From NCBI GenBank assembly GCA_905250025.1, contig CAJNOJ010000025.1:124001-188000 (forward strand): 64,000 nt of DNA. Reading direction: 5' to 3'. The notes under the pieces are model-generated. The model saw nothing but the letters and a program-made list of their open reading frames with translations, searched no databases and was not told the origin of the DNA. Positions 48,622 to 62,227 of the stretch are shown here, piece after piece. This DNA is from Adineta ricciae. Lineage: Eukaryota; Rotifera; Eurotatoria; Adinetida; Adinetidae. The position numbers were made by a program, and so were the translations under genes. Position 1 is the stretch's first letter; each line of letters begins with the position of its first letter.

Positions 48622-49607
48622 ATGAAACTTGTTCGATTGATTGTTGAAAAATTATGTGTTGTAATAACAATCATTCTTGTCTATGAGAATGCACTTGTTT
48701 TTTATCAACATCTTTTTCCATACTGGTGGTCTCATGGACTGTACAAGCGATTTTTCTTTTGTTTTATCGTCGGACATTGGCTCTTAATCAACACAGTCAA
48801 ACATTATTACTTAGCGATATCGAAATCGCCAGGTTTTGTTGCGGATTTGAAGAAAGATTTGTCTCCGGAAGATGAGTTAAATTACACGAAATGTTTAAAA
48901 TGTGATGCTATGAGACCACCTCGAGCACATCATTGTAAAATATGTGACAAATGTGTTCTTCGTTTTGATCATCATTGTAAGTAATAACCAGCGTCATTAT
49001 GAGAAAAGAACTCCAATACACACCTTAAATATAAATAGAAATATGCTCATCGTTCGTATATGATTGTTCATATTTAGGTCCTTGGATTAACAACTGTGTT
49101 GGATATCGAAATCATGCGCATTTCGTTCTATTCTGTATTTATATGACAATGATTGCTGCTTTTTCTACGATAGCCGGACAGCAACAGTTTCAATTAGTTA
49201 TCTTTCATGACCAAATACTTTTTCGTTTGTTCGATCCATTAATTAAGCCGTACAATTTAACTATCGCTGTTATCGAACATAATACGATAGGACCAATCAC
49301 TGGTGTATTGACACTCTTTCTTTTTATTATTAATCTCGTTGCAATGGGTCTTGTCTTAAGTTTAACTGTATGGCAAATGAGTCTTATTACGAAAGGTCAG
49401 ACATGTGTGGAAGAAAAGATTGATAAATCCATTATGAATAATACGAAACAACAACGTCAACGATTGTATGATTGTGGTTGGAGAGAAAACTGGAAGAGAT
49501 TTTTTGAAGTCGAAACTGGTTTTCAATTGTTGATACGAATCTTAGTCCCGTATACATTTCAACCTAAATACGATGGAACTCAATGGGTAACGAAAGATAA
49601 CAAGTGA
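48622..49607 (+). CDS. DHHC-type protein S-acyltransferase (ZDHHC16-like)
   Basis: Two exons (48622-48976, 49078-49607) give 294 residues. I start at the ATG at 48622 (M-K-L-V-R-L-I); upstream in this frame there is only a GTG. The cysteine-rich domain reads [15 protein letters not shown] then [20 protein letters not shown], with the catalytic D-H-H-C intact across the exon junction. Two membrane helices precede it and two follow, the usual four-span layout. It transfers palmitate to cysteines of target proteins, probably in the ER or Golgi. Length and the [11 protein letters not shown] segment near the C-terminus agree best with the ZDHHC16 group, but the subgroup is a guess. Confidence 0.88.
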
Positions 49608-50064
49608 CTTCGTAATCAGCATATTTCCTTCATGAACTTTCGAAATTAAAATTCAAGCGAAGATGTATCAATACAGATGAAAATTGCAAAAAAAAAGAAC
49701 TCTAGTTCGAATTGATACTAGATACGAGAAACACAAGTTGTGTTGAGCGTGATTTTTTCATGTGAATTTTAATGAAATTTTTCAAAAGCCAGATTATCAG
49801 TTTTAATTAATAAAATTGACATCAAAGAGTTTCGTAATAAAGAAAAACTCATTAAAGGAAGACTTTAGACTATGCATGACTACGCTCTTAAATAATAATG
49901 ATGGCAAATGTCACTCAAATCGCAGCAATTCTACTTTAGAGACCTAAATACGAATATTACCGTCTACTCTATTAGAAAATCATCACTATATCCACAACGA
50001 TCAAAGCATATTTTTATTTAGATGACATTCTGAAAAAGTCTGTGAATCAATATGCATGGTTTTT
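49608..50064. other. Convergent 3' spacer with polyadenylation signals
   Basis: Contains AATAAA at 49,836-49,841 and another near 49,808 for the DHHC gene. No gene seen. Confidence 0.5.
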
Positions 50065-50613
50065 TCAACGACCAAACATGAATTGGAATATAGATGGTAG
50101 TTGTTGTGCTTGAGCATCAGTATCTGAGATGGTTTTTTTACCAAATGTCACTGAGTCAGTTGTTTGTGATCTTGGTCGGACACTATTGTTGAGACGTTGA
50201 TCAATTGGGTGTCGTTCGTGTGAACTACTAGTCTTGTGCGAATGTGATGTTGTTGTTTCGGATCGTCCACGTGCGGCATTGTGTTTACCTGAATGTGATG
50301 ATATTGTTTTAGATCGTCTACGTGTATGAGGCTCATCGTGATGTCTAGGAGATGATGTAATGGTATTGAATACTTCCTTCGCTTTTTCGAAAAGTGTTGG
50401 ACTACGTTTTTTTAGTTGATCCTTAAAATAAACAATCAAAGTTAAGCAACAACAAAGATTTTATATTACATCTTCATGTGTTGATAAGCTACGAGCAGTG
50501 TGGCGTTTATCCGGTTGGATTAATAATCCCGATAAATGTTCGGTGGTCGAATTGTCTGTTGTACTCGATGAGTACTCGGTATCCATATTGCTTTGCATCT
50601 TTTCGTATGACAT
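50065..50613 (-). CDS. Small Ser/Thr/His-rich protein, unknown
   Basis: Two exons (50613-50470, 50421-50065) with a 48-base intron give 166 residues starting M-S-Y-E-K-M-Q-S-N-M-D. The composition is polar and basic. Repeated H-S-H / S-S-H motifs and R-R-S-K-T-I-S-S-H-S and R-S-E-T-T-T-S-H-S make loose repeats of about 17 residues (near 50,200-50,330). The C-terminus is hydrophobic (S-I-F-Q-F-M-F-G-R). There is no signal peptide, membrane span or known domain; it is probably disordered, and R-x-x-S sites could be phosphorylated. The gene is head to head with a methyltransferase gene whose start is 317 bases away, so the two may share a promoter region. I do not recognise the family. Confidence 0.65.
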
Positions 50614-50930
50614 GTTGTTTAGAAAAATAAAAAATAACTCGCAAAAGTTTATCTTGTTATCTCAATAGAGAAAAAAGAGAATAAAAAAAAGATGAGAGGA
50701 TGCATACGGTGAAATATTTAAGTATCTATGGGTTCTGCTGAAAAACTAGGCTATTTTTATCTGATAAGAGCATTATTTATTCAAGCAGGTAATGAGGAGA
50801 GATTGTCCGGAAAGGATATTAACTCTTTCCCTATGACAGCGATATCTGTTGGACAGCGTTTTATGTGCGTAGGGACATTCGCGATTTGTGCGAAATAGTG
50901 ATTTGTTTGTTGATTATTGCGAGAAGTGAA

Positions 50931-51713
50931 ATGACCAAAAGGAGAAAATCTTCGTTGTTAAAATCACAACGAGAATATGATGAACAAATCTACTGGAATG
51001 ATCGATATGAAGCGAAATTGAAAAGAAAATTTAGTAAAAAAGATGAGGATGATCATACCGATGAATGGTATTTCTCCTATGCCGATATTTCAGATCTGTT
51101 GAAATCGTACCTGAAAAGCTTTCATCGTCAATCTCCTGTATTAGATATTGGCTGTGGTCTATCGAACATTTTCGATGAGTTAGCCGATAATTCTTTCTCC
51201 GGTCCATTTATTGGTACTGATTACTCTCAAATTGTCATCAGTCATTGCAAAAAGATGAAGAAACCGTCGAATTTTCATTATTTAAAATTAGACATGATGC
51301 AAAAATCGAAACCATCGTTACCGTATCAATCTTTCGGTTTGATTATCGACAAAGCAACAACCGATGGCATTCTATGTAATCAAACGAATCTCTCAAAGAT
51401 CGCGCATTTATATGAACATGTATCCAAACTTCTCGCATCGAATGGTTTATTCATTCTTATAACGATAAAAACAGTTGACGATGAACAGTGGTTCGAAGAT
51501 TGTCTGATTCCATCGCTGATTCGAGGAAGTGAACACGAGCATACAAAGTTTATTATTCATTTTCATCGTTGTATGACTTACACAGATGAAAGTGAAAATG
51601 GTCCGAATGTTTTTGTTATTGTTAAATATGTTTGTAAAACGTATTCGTTACGTTCAACAACAAAATGTACGAAGCGTGATTTGTCACAACTAGTAACAGT
51701 CAAATGTTACTAG
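50931..51713 (+). CDS. Class I SAM methyltransferase, METTL13/EEF1AKMT4-like
   Basis: One exon, 260 residues, from the ATG at 50931. Motifs are W-N-D-R-Y-E and E-W-Y-F-S-Y (N-terminal signature of this group), L-D-I-G-C-G-L-S (SAM loop; the family has L-x-x-G-C-G-N-S), G-T-D-Y-S-Q (ribose-binding acidic residue after strand 2), and I-D-K-A-T-T-D-G (K-G/A-T-x-D signature). N-G-L-F-I-L-I-T-I follows. Relatives methylate lysines or the N-terminus of elongation factor eEF1A; this is the most likely target but is not shown by sequence. The protein has only one methyltransferase domain, like EEF1AKMT4 and unlike the two-domain METTL13. There is no targeting peptide, so it is probably cytosolic. An AATAAA lies at 51,736, soon after the stop. 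Confidence 0.8.
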   Translation: MTKRRKSSLLKSQREYDEQIYWNDRYEAKLKRKFSKKDEDDHTDEWYFSYADISDLLKSYLKSFHRQSPVLDIGCGLSNIFDELADNSFSGPFIGTDYSQIVISHCKKMKKPSNFHYLKLDMMQKSKPSLPYQSFGLIIDKATTDGILCNQTNLSKIAHLYEHVSKLLASNGLFILITIKTVDDEQWFEDCLIPSLIRGSEHEHTKFIIHFHRCMTYTDESENGPNVFVIVKYVCKTYSLRSTTKCTKRDLSQLVTVKCY

Positions 51714-51735
51714 TAGATTTATTTAACAAAAATAG

Positions 51736-51741
51736 AATAAA
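51736..51741 (+). terminator. Polyadenylation signal AATAAA
   Basis: The hexamer starts 23 bases after the methyltransferase stop codon. Confidence 0.5.
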
Positions 51742-52324
51742 AGCTATGGATGATAAGAAAATTATCTTATCTTTGAGATTGGATAAACTACAAGATGTAA
51801 GTAATGAGTCCGTTTTCGTCATGTGACGTCGAGTTTCTTGCCACTGTTTCAAAATCTATTGAGAATCTGATTGTGTCTAGTGATACAGAGAAACTTTCTC
51901 TAGTAGTCTGGCAGTGCATGGCCATGATTACGCCAATAAATGCGATCAAGGACAGAGTATCATTCATCCGAAAATTCAATATTAAAGAAAATGTGTAACC
52001 TAGAACGTTTGTATTTATTATCAGATTATTGACAAATAAAAGAAATATTGCATAAAAACAAAGAAATACACGCACATATACATAAAAGCAAATTGGTGAG
52101 ATGTATAACAAGATAATATTCTTTTGTTTTGATCATCACTGTTTTTTTGAAGAACTCCAAACTGAAAGACACGATCAATCAGAGCAAAAAGAACGTTTTA
52201 GTAAAAATTATGAATAGATAAGACGATGAATAAATGTACATCGAGAATGAAAAAATGAAAAAAGATAGGAATGTATAAAAAGACAAAAAAAAATGAAAAA
52301 TGAACCTTCTTTTCTATCGATGAT
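51742..52324. other. Convergent 3' spacer
   Basis: Lies between the methyltransferase and FAK stop codons. An open stretch on the minus strand (52,111-51,788) is not family-like and lacks a promoter or splice context; I do not call it. Confidence 0.5.
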
Positions 52325-55974
<3,650 letters not shown>

Positions 55975-56218
55975 ATCTATATCAGCATTACCAATGCCGA
56001 TAAATAACAATATACACGTGAAACGATTGAAGGATCAATTTATCTCACATTTCTATTCGTTCTGCACTTGTACCATTAAAATACATAAACTCGTTCGTAT
56101 CATGACCTCTATCGACTAATTATATTATACGTGCTTCTCTTTTCTCTTCGAAGTGATGATAGAATCAATCGTACTGATGATAAATGTATGTATTCATTTT
56201 ATAGAATCTGGTAAATAG

Positions 56219-58606
56219 ATGAGCGGAGGTCGAATTCTTCTTCGAATTTTCTCACATGGAAAATCTCATGTAAGCGAATGGTTTCATTAAGAAATTTAAA
56301 AGCAGAATCTTTTCCTTTTGTATAGATTTCCCGATCGTTCAGTTCAGTTCAGACCAAAAGCAAACTAAAAACTAATCCGATTTCAGGTGCAAGAACGGTA
56401 TTCAATGGCGTTGATTCCAAAACAATGTTCGCTGCTCAAAATATTCCTTTACCTGAACTTGCTCCAGGAGAAATTCTTGCTAAAGTAGATCAATACGAAT
56501 TTCGTTCAACAAAAAACTCGAATCTTTCTATCTCTGTTAATTCTCAAGGTTCGTCTAGCATCGATCTGTATGAGTGATGTGCATACAATAACCGGTCATC
56601 GTATTGAACCAACACCAAGGTATTTTATCCATTGTGGAGCTCAGCACTTCGAAAATTGTGTTGTTTATTTTAAGTGTCCTTGGTCATGAAGCTGTTGTTG
56701 AAGTGATTGATCATCGACGACCGGAGAGTAACTTGGCTATAGGCGATCGATTAACTTTTTCTGTTGCCGATTGTTGTGGCAATTGCGAATTCTGTTTGAA
56801 AGGACTCAATCAAAAATGTGTTAAACTATTCAAAGTACAGTTTATCTCTCTTCATTTTCATTTCGCTAAACGAACTTGTTTTTCATCTGAATTGTAGTAT
56901 GGTCATGCTAAACTGAGTGATGGCTCTGGATACAATGGTTGCTATGCAACACATATTATCCTTCGTCGTGGTACTCACGTCGTGAAAATTCCTGATGTTA
57001 TCTCAGATCGATGCGCAGCACCGATTAATTGTTCATTGGCAACTACGATGGCTGCTATGGAACATGTGCCGAAAATAAAAAACGGAAGAGCTTTTGTTCA
57101 GGTATGAATAACTGTAGTGAAGATTACTTACGTATAATCTTCTCGAGTTAATATGTCTGCTGACTATGCAATCAATTTCTATTCAAGTTTTAGAAACAAA
57201 ACCGTACACGACCCACAGGTCTTTCTTTGCTTTTATAGCTACAGTCGATATTACATGCATGTTGACCTTGATAATTGACAGTGCGGACATATATTATCTT
57301 TGAATGAATCAGAATTGTGTGAATTGCGAAGTTGTAAAACATCCTATATGGTGGCATTTTCGAAAAAGAAACTACCTATATTTCTTAATTAATATTGCTA
57401 AGACGATCCGAATAAATTCTTTTCATCAAACTCTTTGTTTCACAACGAATGACGACGTACTAAGTTATTTTAAAAATAGGTATTAGTATTCGAACTTCTT
57501 AGCCTTGAGAAGATTATTCTAAATCTCTCGAATAAAAATACATCTGATTTTATAAACAAACAAATTTAAATTTAGGGTGATGGAATTCTCGGATTGTATA
57601 CATCAGCTGCACTTCGTGAGCATGGTTTTGAAAAAGTTTATTGCTCCGGAACGCGTCTACAACGTTCAAAATTTATCGATCGGTTCGGTGCCATTCCACT
57701 CTACAATGGTAAATAAAACTCCTTTTTTGTGTGTCCATCCGATATTCACAAGCTTTCAGGGAGTAATTGATTTGCATGTTTTCACCTTTTCGTGCTTTCT
57801 CTTTTGTTTATTATTTTCTATTTAGAAAGACAAAGTACGCTACAAAAGTTTCCTTCTAGGAATTATAGATTTCTGATGCAAATCTGTTTCTCGCATGCCT
57901 TGCCATACAAAAAAATCAAGATGAATGCTTGCTAGTCGAAATTTTATTCTAACAGAGGCTTACATTTATATTAATAGCATCCACTGACGTCATGCGTACA
58001 CTTATTTTTGTGCATGCTAGCAATTTTTTCCAAGTATATGTTTGATTTCGATGATTTATTTAGACGAAGTTCTTCACGAAGAAACAAACAAGATTGATGT
58101 CGTTGTTGAAGTAAGTGTTTAATTCGTATTTACATCGATTGAAGTATACTTGCTTGACATTTCGACTATTAACAAAAAGAGCTCTTGATGACGTGAATAA
58201 ATAGATGAATGTCAATTGTAGGTATGTGGAGTTGCCAGTGTTGTGAATGATGGTTTTCGAATGTTAAAACCTGGTGGGATCTATCTGTTCCTTGGTATGG
58301 TTCATCCACATTCGCAATTGAATATAACTGGCGAACAGATCATTCGGAAATGTTTGACAATTCAAGGTAGGAAACAGTAGAATTTCAATCGAAATTCTTA
58401 CTTGTTAGTTTCCATTAGGTATTCATAACTATGCCCCACGTCATCTGGATCAAGCTGTTCAATTTCTCGCCAAAACAATCCGACGATATCCATATGAAGA
58501 AGTCATGGGGCCCACTTATGATCTTCCGGATTTGCCAGCGGCAATGAAACTTGCTACTGGAAAACAATATAGTCGCGTTTTAGTCAAACCAAACATGGTC
58601 AACTGA
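56219..58606 (+). CDS. Zinc-dependent alcohol dehydrogenase family protein with likely mitochondrial presequence
   Basis: Nine exons: 56219-56269, 56326-56484, 56549-56619, 56675-56834, 56898-57102, 57576-57708, 58064-58110, 58222-58366, 58419-58606. The N-terminus (M-S-G-G-R-I-L-L-R-I-F, later R-S-F-S-S-V) is basic and lacks acids, like a mitochondrial presequence; it spans the first intron. The catalytic zinc segment reads C-M-S-D-V-H, then G-H-E-A-V, and D-C-C-G-N-C-E-F-C-L-K-G-L-N-Q-K-C supplies the four structural-zinc cysteines. K-Y-G-H-A-K and A-P-I-N-C-S-L-A-T resemble bacterial dehydrogenases annotated as phosphonate-associated (TIGR03366 type). The Rossmann loop reads G-D-G-I-L-G-L. 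The substrate is unknown. Introns of 355-473 bases (57,103-57,575 and 57,709-58,063) are long for this window. Confidence 0.85.
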
Positions 58607-58834
58607 CTTACACGTATTTTCATTTCTTCATTTTTTTTTCAACATATTTATTCAATTTTTGAATGACTTTATTTTAACTGTTAGTGTGACGAGAATATTT
58701 ATTCGTTAAAATAATAATCAAACATGGTTTTTCTCTTATTCATGTCTTTATATGCATACTTATATTGAAATCAAGAAAAGAAACGGAAAGAAAAAAATTT
58801 GCCGAGTGAAGACAGGCTCAACTCAGCTGTATTT

Positions 58835-59327
58835 CTAACGTTTCTTTTCATTATTTATAGCTGGATAGGAATTGAATTGTTGTAAGATGTGAGCAACTTT
58901 CGACCAATTGGCTTCAGCAATGCGACCTGTTCGTTTGTCGGATAAACAATTTGTTTGGCATTGCTTTGATAAATTTTCACAAAAATCAAGTGAACCGCTT
59001 ACTACTTGATTCATTTGTGCTAGAAGACAAGCAGCGAATTGTTGTTGACATTTAGCAAAACAATAACCTTCATATTTAGATCAAAATGAACCGAGGAAAT
59101 GAAATGAAAGTAATCCTACCGCAGATCTTTCCTTCTAATGAGGGATTTTCATTGTGAAATTCAACATCACAATCAGCTTGAGAGTTGTCATGACGTCGAC
59201 TCCACCAAACTGCAAAAGACAAATGAGTTCGCCTTCGGTTATGTCATCAACACTTACTGTTGCTTCGTGTGGATAAACAATGAATAAGTTGGATAAGTGA
59301 AAGAAGTACAATCAACTGTTTGAACAT
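58835..59327 (-). CDS. Small secreted cysteine-rich protein
   Basis: Three exons (59327-59258, 59209-59120, 59067-58835) join in frame to 130 residues. The start M-F-K-Q-L-I-V-L-L-S-L-I-Q-L-I-H-C is a clear signal peptide. The mature part has eight cysteines (D-C-D; K-I-C; Y-C-F-A-K-C; A-A-C; D-F-C; Q-C-Q-T-N-C), suggesting four disulfides, then a cysteine-free C-terminal tail with A-N-W-S-K-V-A-H-I-L-Q-Q-F. Introns are 48 and 52 bases with GT-AG ends. I recognise no family, and cannot tell whether it is an enzyme inhibitor, antimicrobial or structural peptide. It converges with the dehydrogenase gene. Confidence 0.7.
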
Positions 59328-62227
59328 TTTTTGGGTTGAAAATGAAAACAACGACAAAGATTCTCTATGCTCTGAAAAAAGAAACAAGATTGACAATCGA
59401 AACTGAACTCATCACAGATATGATCTCATGCCTTTAAAACGATAGACTGATTTGATTCCACAAAAAAGATAGGACACTACTTTAGAATGCGAGACTAAAT
59501 GTATGTAGAAGAAAGAGAAAAGGAACTAGAGTTTTTCTTATCCAAATTGATATGAAAGAGAAAACATCGTCTATCTATGAATAATAAGCATCGAACTATT
59601 ATATAAATAAAAGAAAAAAAATGACGTCTTTTTCGCTTAGATTCATCGTTTCGAGACAACATCAAATCATCTATTCATTTCAAACTAAATTAGATCATTC
59701 TCTTCATGTTATTCTTGTAAATATAAGGAAAAAAATGCATTCAGCAAACAATGAGTCCTAGATTAACCCTTTTTTCAATTAAAATCCGTCGAAATAATCT
59801 TTATTTCATTACATTTCTTTGCTCATCTTATGCTAATCTGTGTACAAAGAAACAACATTTTTTTCTTTTATTCTTGAAAAAAAACAAGAAAAACCAACTT
59901 ATTTCCCATCGGAATGAAGAGAAATAAATTGAAACGCAATGATGTCTGTAAGTGAAATTGAAAGAGAAGATTCCGACGGACTCTTTCATTAATTAAATGT
60001 CGCAAGGTACTTTCGCCAGTCAAAGATATAATTGTCATTATCAAGCAGTTTTGACTATATCATATAGACTTTTAAAAAAAGTTTTGTATCTAATAGAGAG
60101 GTACTACTGAATAACACGTCTTGAACAGTCATCATTAACACAAAATTGTGATGAACGATTCCGTCGGTTACTTCCTTGCTATTTCGAATATTTTCTTCAA
60201 ATAGCTGGCTGGAAGATGACAGGAAACATAACAAAACGAACAACGTGTAGCAATTATTGTGCTTAGCAAATTGCCGAGAAGTGTTTGGGATCAGCACTAG
60301 AGTATCACTTATCCATATTTGATTATCTACACATGGAATAAGGAAATACTATCATCTTAAATGATCCTTTAAATGAATGCATTACAAATTTGGATACTTC
60401 AGTTGGTAGCTCGTTCGTTTAATATGTTCAAATCATTGTTTTTTTTTTACAATGACATTACGTCGAAGAGGGAAAGCAATCGTTTATTTATTGACATTTC
60501 ATTGCAGACTTCATGTTTATTTTCAGCCCATTATAGCGTACTCATATACACTCGTATCTGTGTCCTCATCCAGAATTAATAATTATCATTGTATACAAAT
60601 TAAGAATGTAGTAGTGGCAATATGACATTGGCAAGAGTATTGATGGATTCCTTTTGTAATCCTTGTGATAATAGATTTTAAGATGTAGACAACTTTTCAC
60701 ACTCCGCAACATAAATAATTAAGATAATACAATTATTAATGTTTTCTCGTAATAACAATTTGACTACGTTCGGTAGAGGAATTCTAGTGCCGTCTGTTAT
60801 TTTTGAGGTCACAATTGTCGATCTTACGTGAACTACCGTACAATGCTCGAAGAAAAAGTGCAACTAACATCGACAAGAGTGATGTACACAAAATACATCT
60901 CAAACCGCTATTTCTCAGCACAGGCTGATATTTACTTCTGGAAGAAAAATATACGAATTGAATTCTCATTAGAAGTATTTCATATACTCTTCAGGATATT
61001 TGAACAAACAACAGTTGTGTTTAAAGAAAAGACATATTCGATTATTAATTATTAAACTAATTTGCATTAAATCTTTCATTCTGAATAACGTTCGTTTCAT
61101 TGTCAATGTGGTTTGTGAGTACGTCTTGAATAAGACAAATTGTGCTAAAAGCGAAAGAAAACAAAACAATTAACTTTGGACTTATCTATAAATCATAATT
61201 CCTCACTCTACGCACTTTTGTCCCTCAAGATTCATTGTCGTTATATATGAAGTGAACAATATCACCTGGAATGTGTACATTTTCGGATCATTTTAGTAAG
61301 GAGAAAAGAAAACACTTCGGATCATTGGAGTTTTTTATCGATTCACTCTTGAATTTTTCTGAATTATAGTGTCGATCAGTTTCAGTTTGTGAAAGACTTT
61401 CTTCGTTAAACATGTGAAACAATCTGAATTCGACTGATCCTGAGAGATTGTTTTCATTGAAAATGTTATGATTGAACAAAAGCAAACTGTTTGTTGTACT
61501 GCTGTCAAAATTTGTCCATTTTCTGTCCAGTTTGTTGTTGCATTGATACGATTATGAGTACCAACTTGAATCGATGAAAACAAGATATTTCATGCAGAGT
61601 TCATGAATGAAAAATTATGAAAATTCTTTCAATCATTAAAAAAGTTTCGATCAAACTCGGTGAAGACTTGAAACTTTCACGTAAATACCGAAAACAAAAG
61701 GAGTCTGAATTGGAAAGAAGCTTCCGTATCGATATTGTGCATCGATAGAAGCCGATAAAAATTTGAATCAAAATAAAATTTGCTTTTATTTTCTCCGAAA
61801 AAACTCGATATCAGTGTCGGTATTGTTTGTGAATATCTCTTGTTTCGATATTAACGAAGAGAACTTTTCTCTGGAAACATGAAACAAGCCGATTTTAAAA
61901 CAATTTTCAGGTAATCTGAGAAAATTATATTTTCACGAGGTGATTTATGCTTCTACATACAAAAAAATACTCTTTACTTCGTGTACATTTGAGCCATCTG
62001 TACGATTGATTTTGATTCGTTGAACTGAATAATTGTATAGTAAAACTTATAGAACAATTCTCATTCGTTGACTATCGAGCCAATCAGAAACAAACTTTCG
62101 ACATCTAAACAAAGAATGTTGTATATAGTTATATCAAATTAACTCTTTAAGATCCGAAACAGTTCTCTTCGCATTATATAAACCAAACATTTCATCTTTC
62201 AGATTGCCAACAAAATCTTTACCAATA
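59328..62227. other. Gene-free region
   Basis: About 2.9 kb without a supported exon on either strand. It is AT-rich; several 60-80-codon open stretches lack splice context and family likeness. The PLRG1 promoter must lie at its right end. Confidence 0.5.

Noticed and set aside
51788-52111. 107-codon open stretch on the minus strand
   Set aside because: It lies in a convergent 3' spacer, is hydrophobic/AT-driven at one end, and has no splice or promoter context or family likeness.
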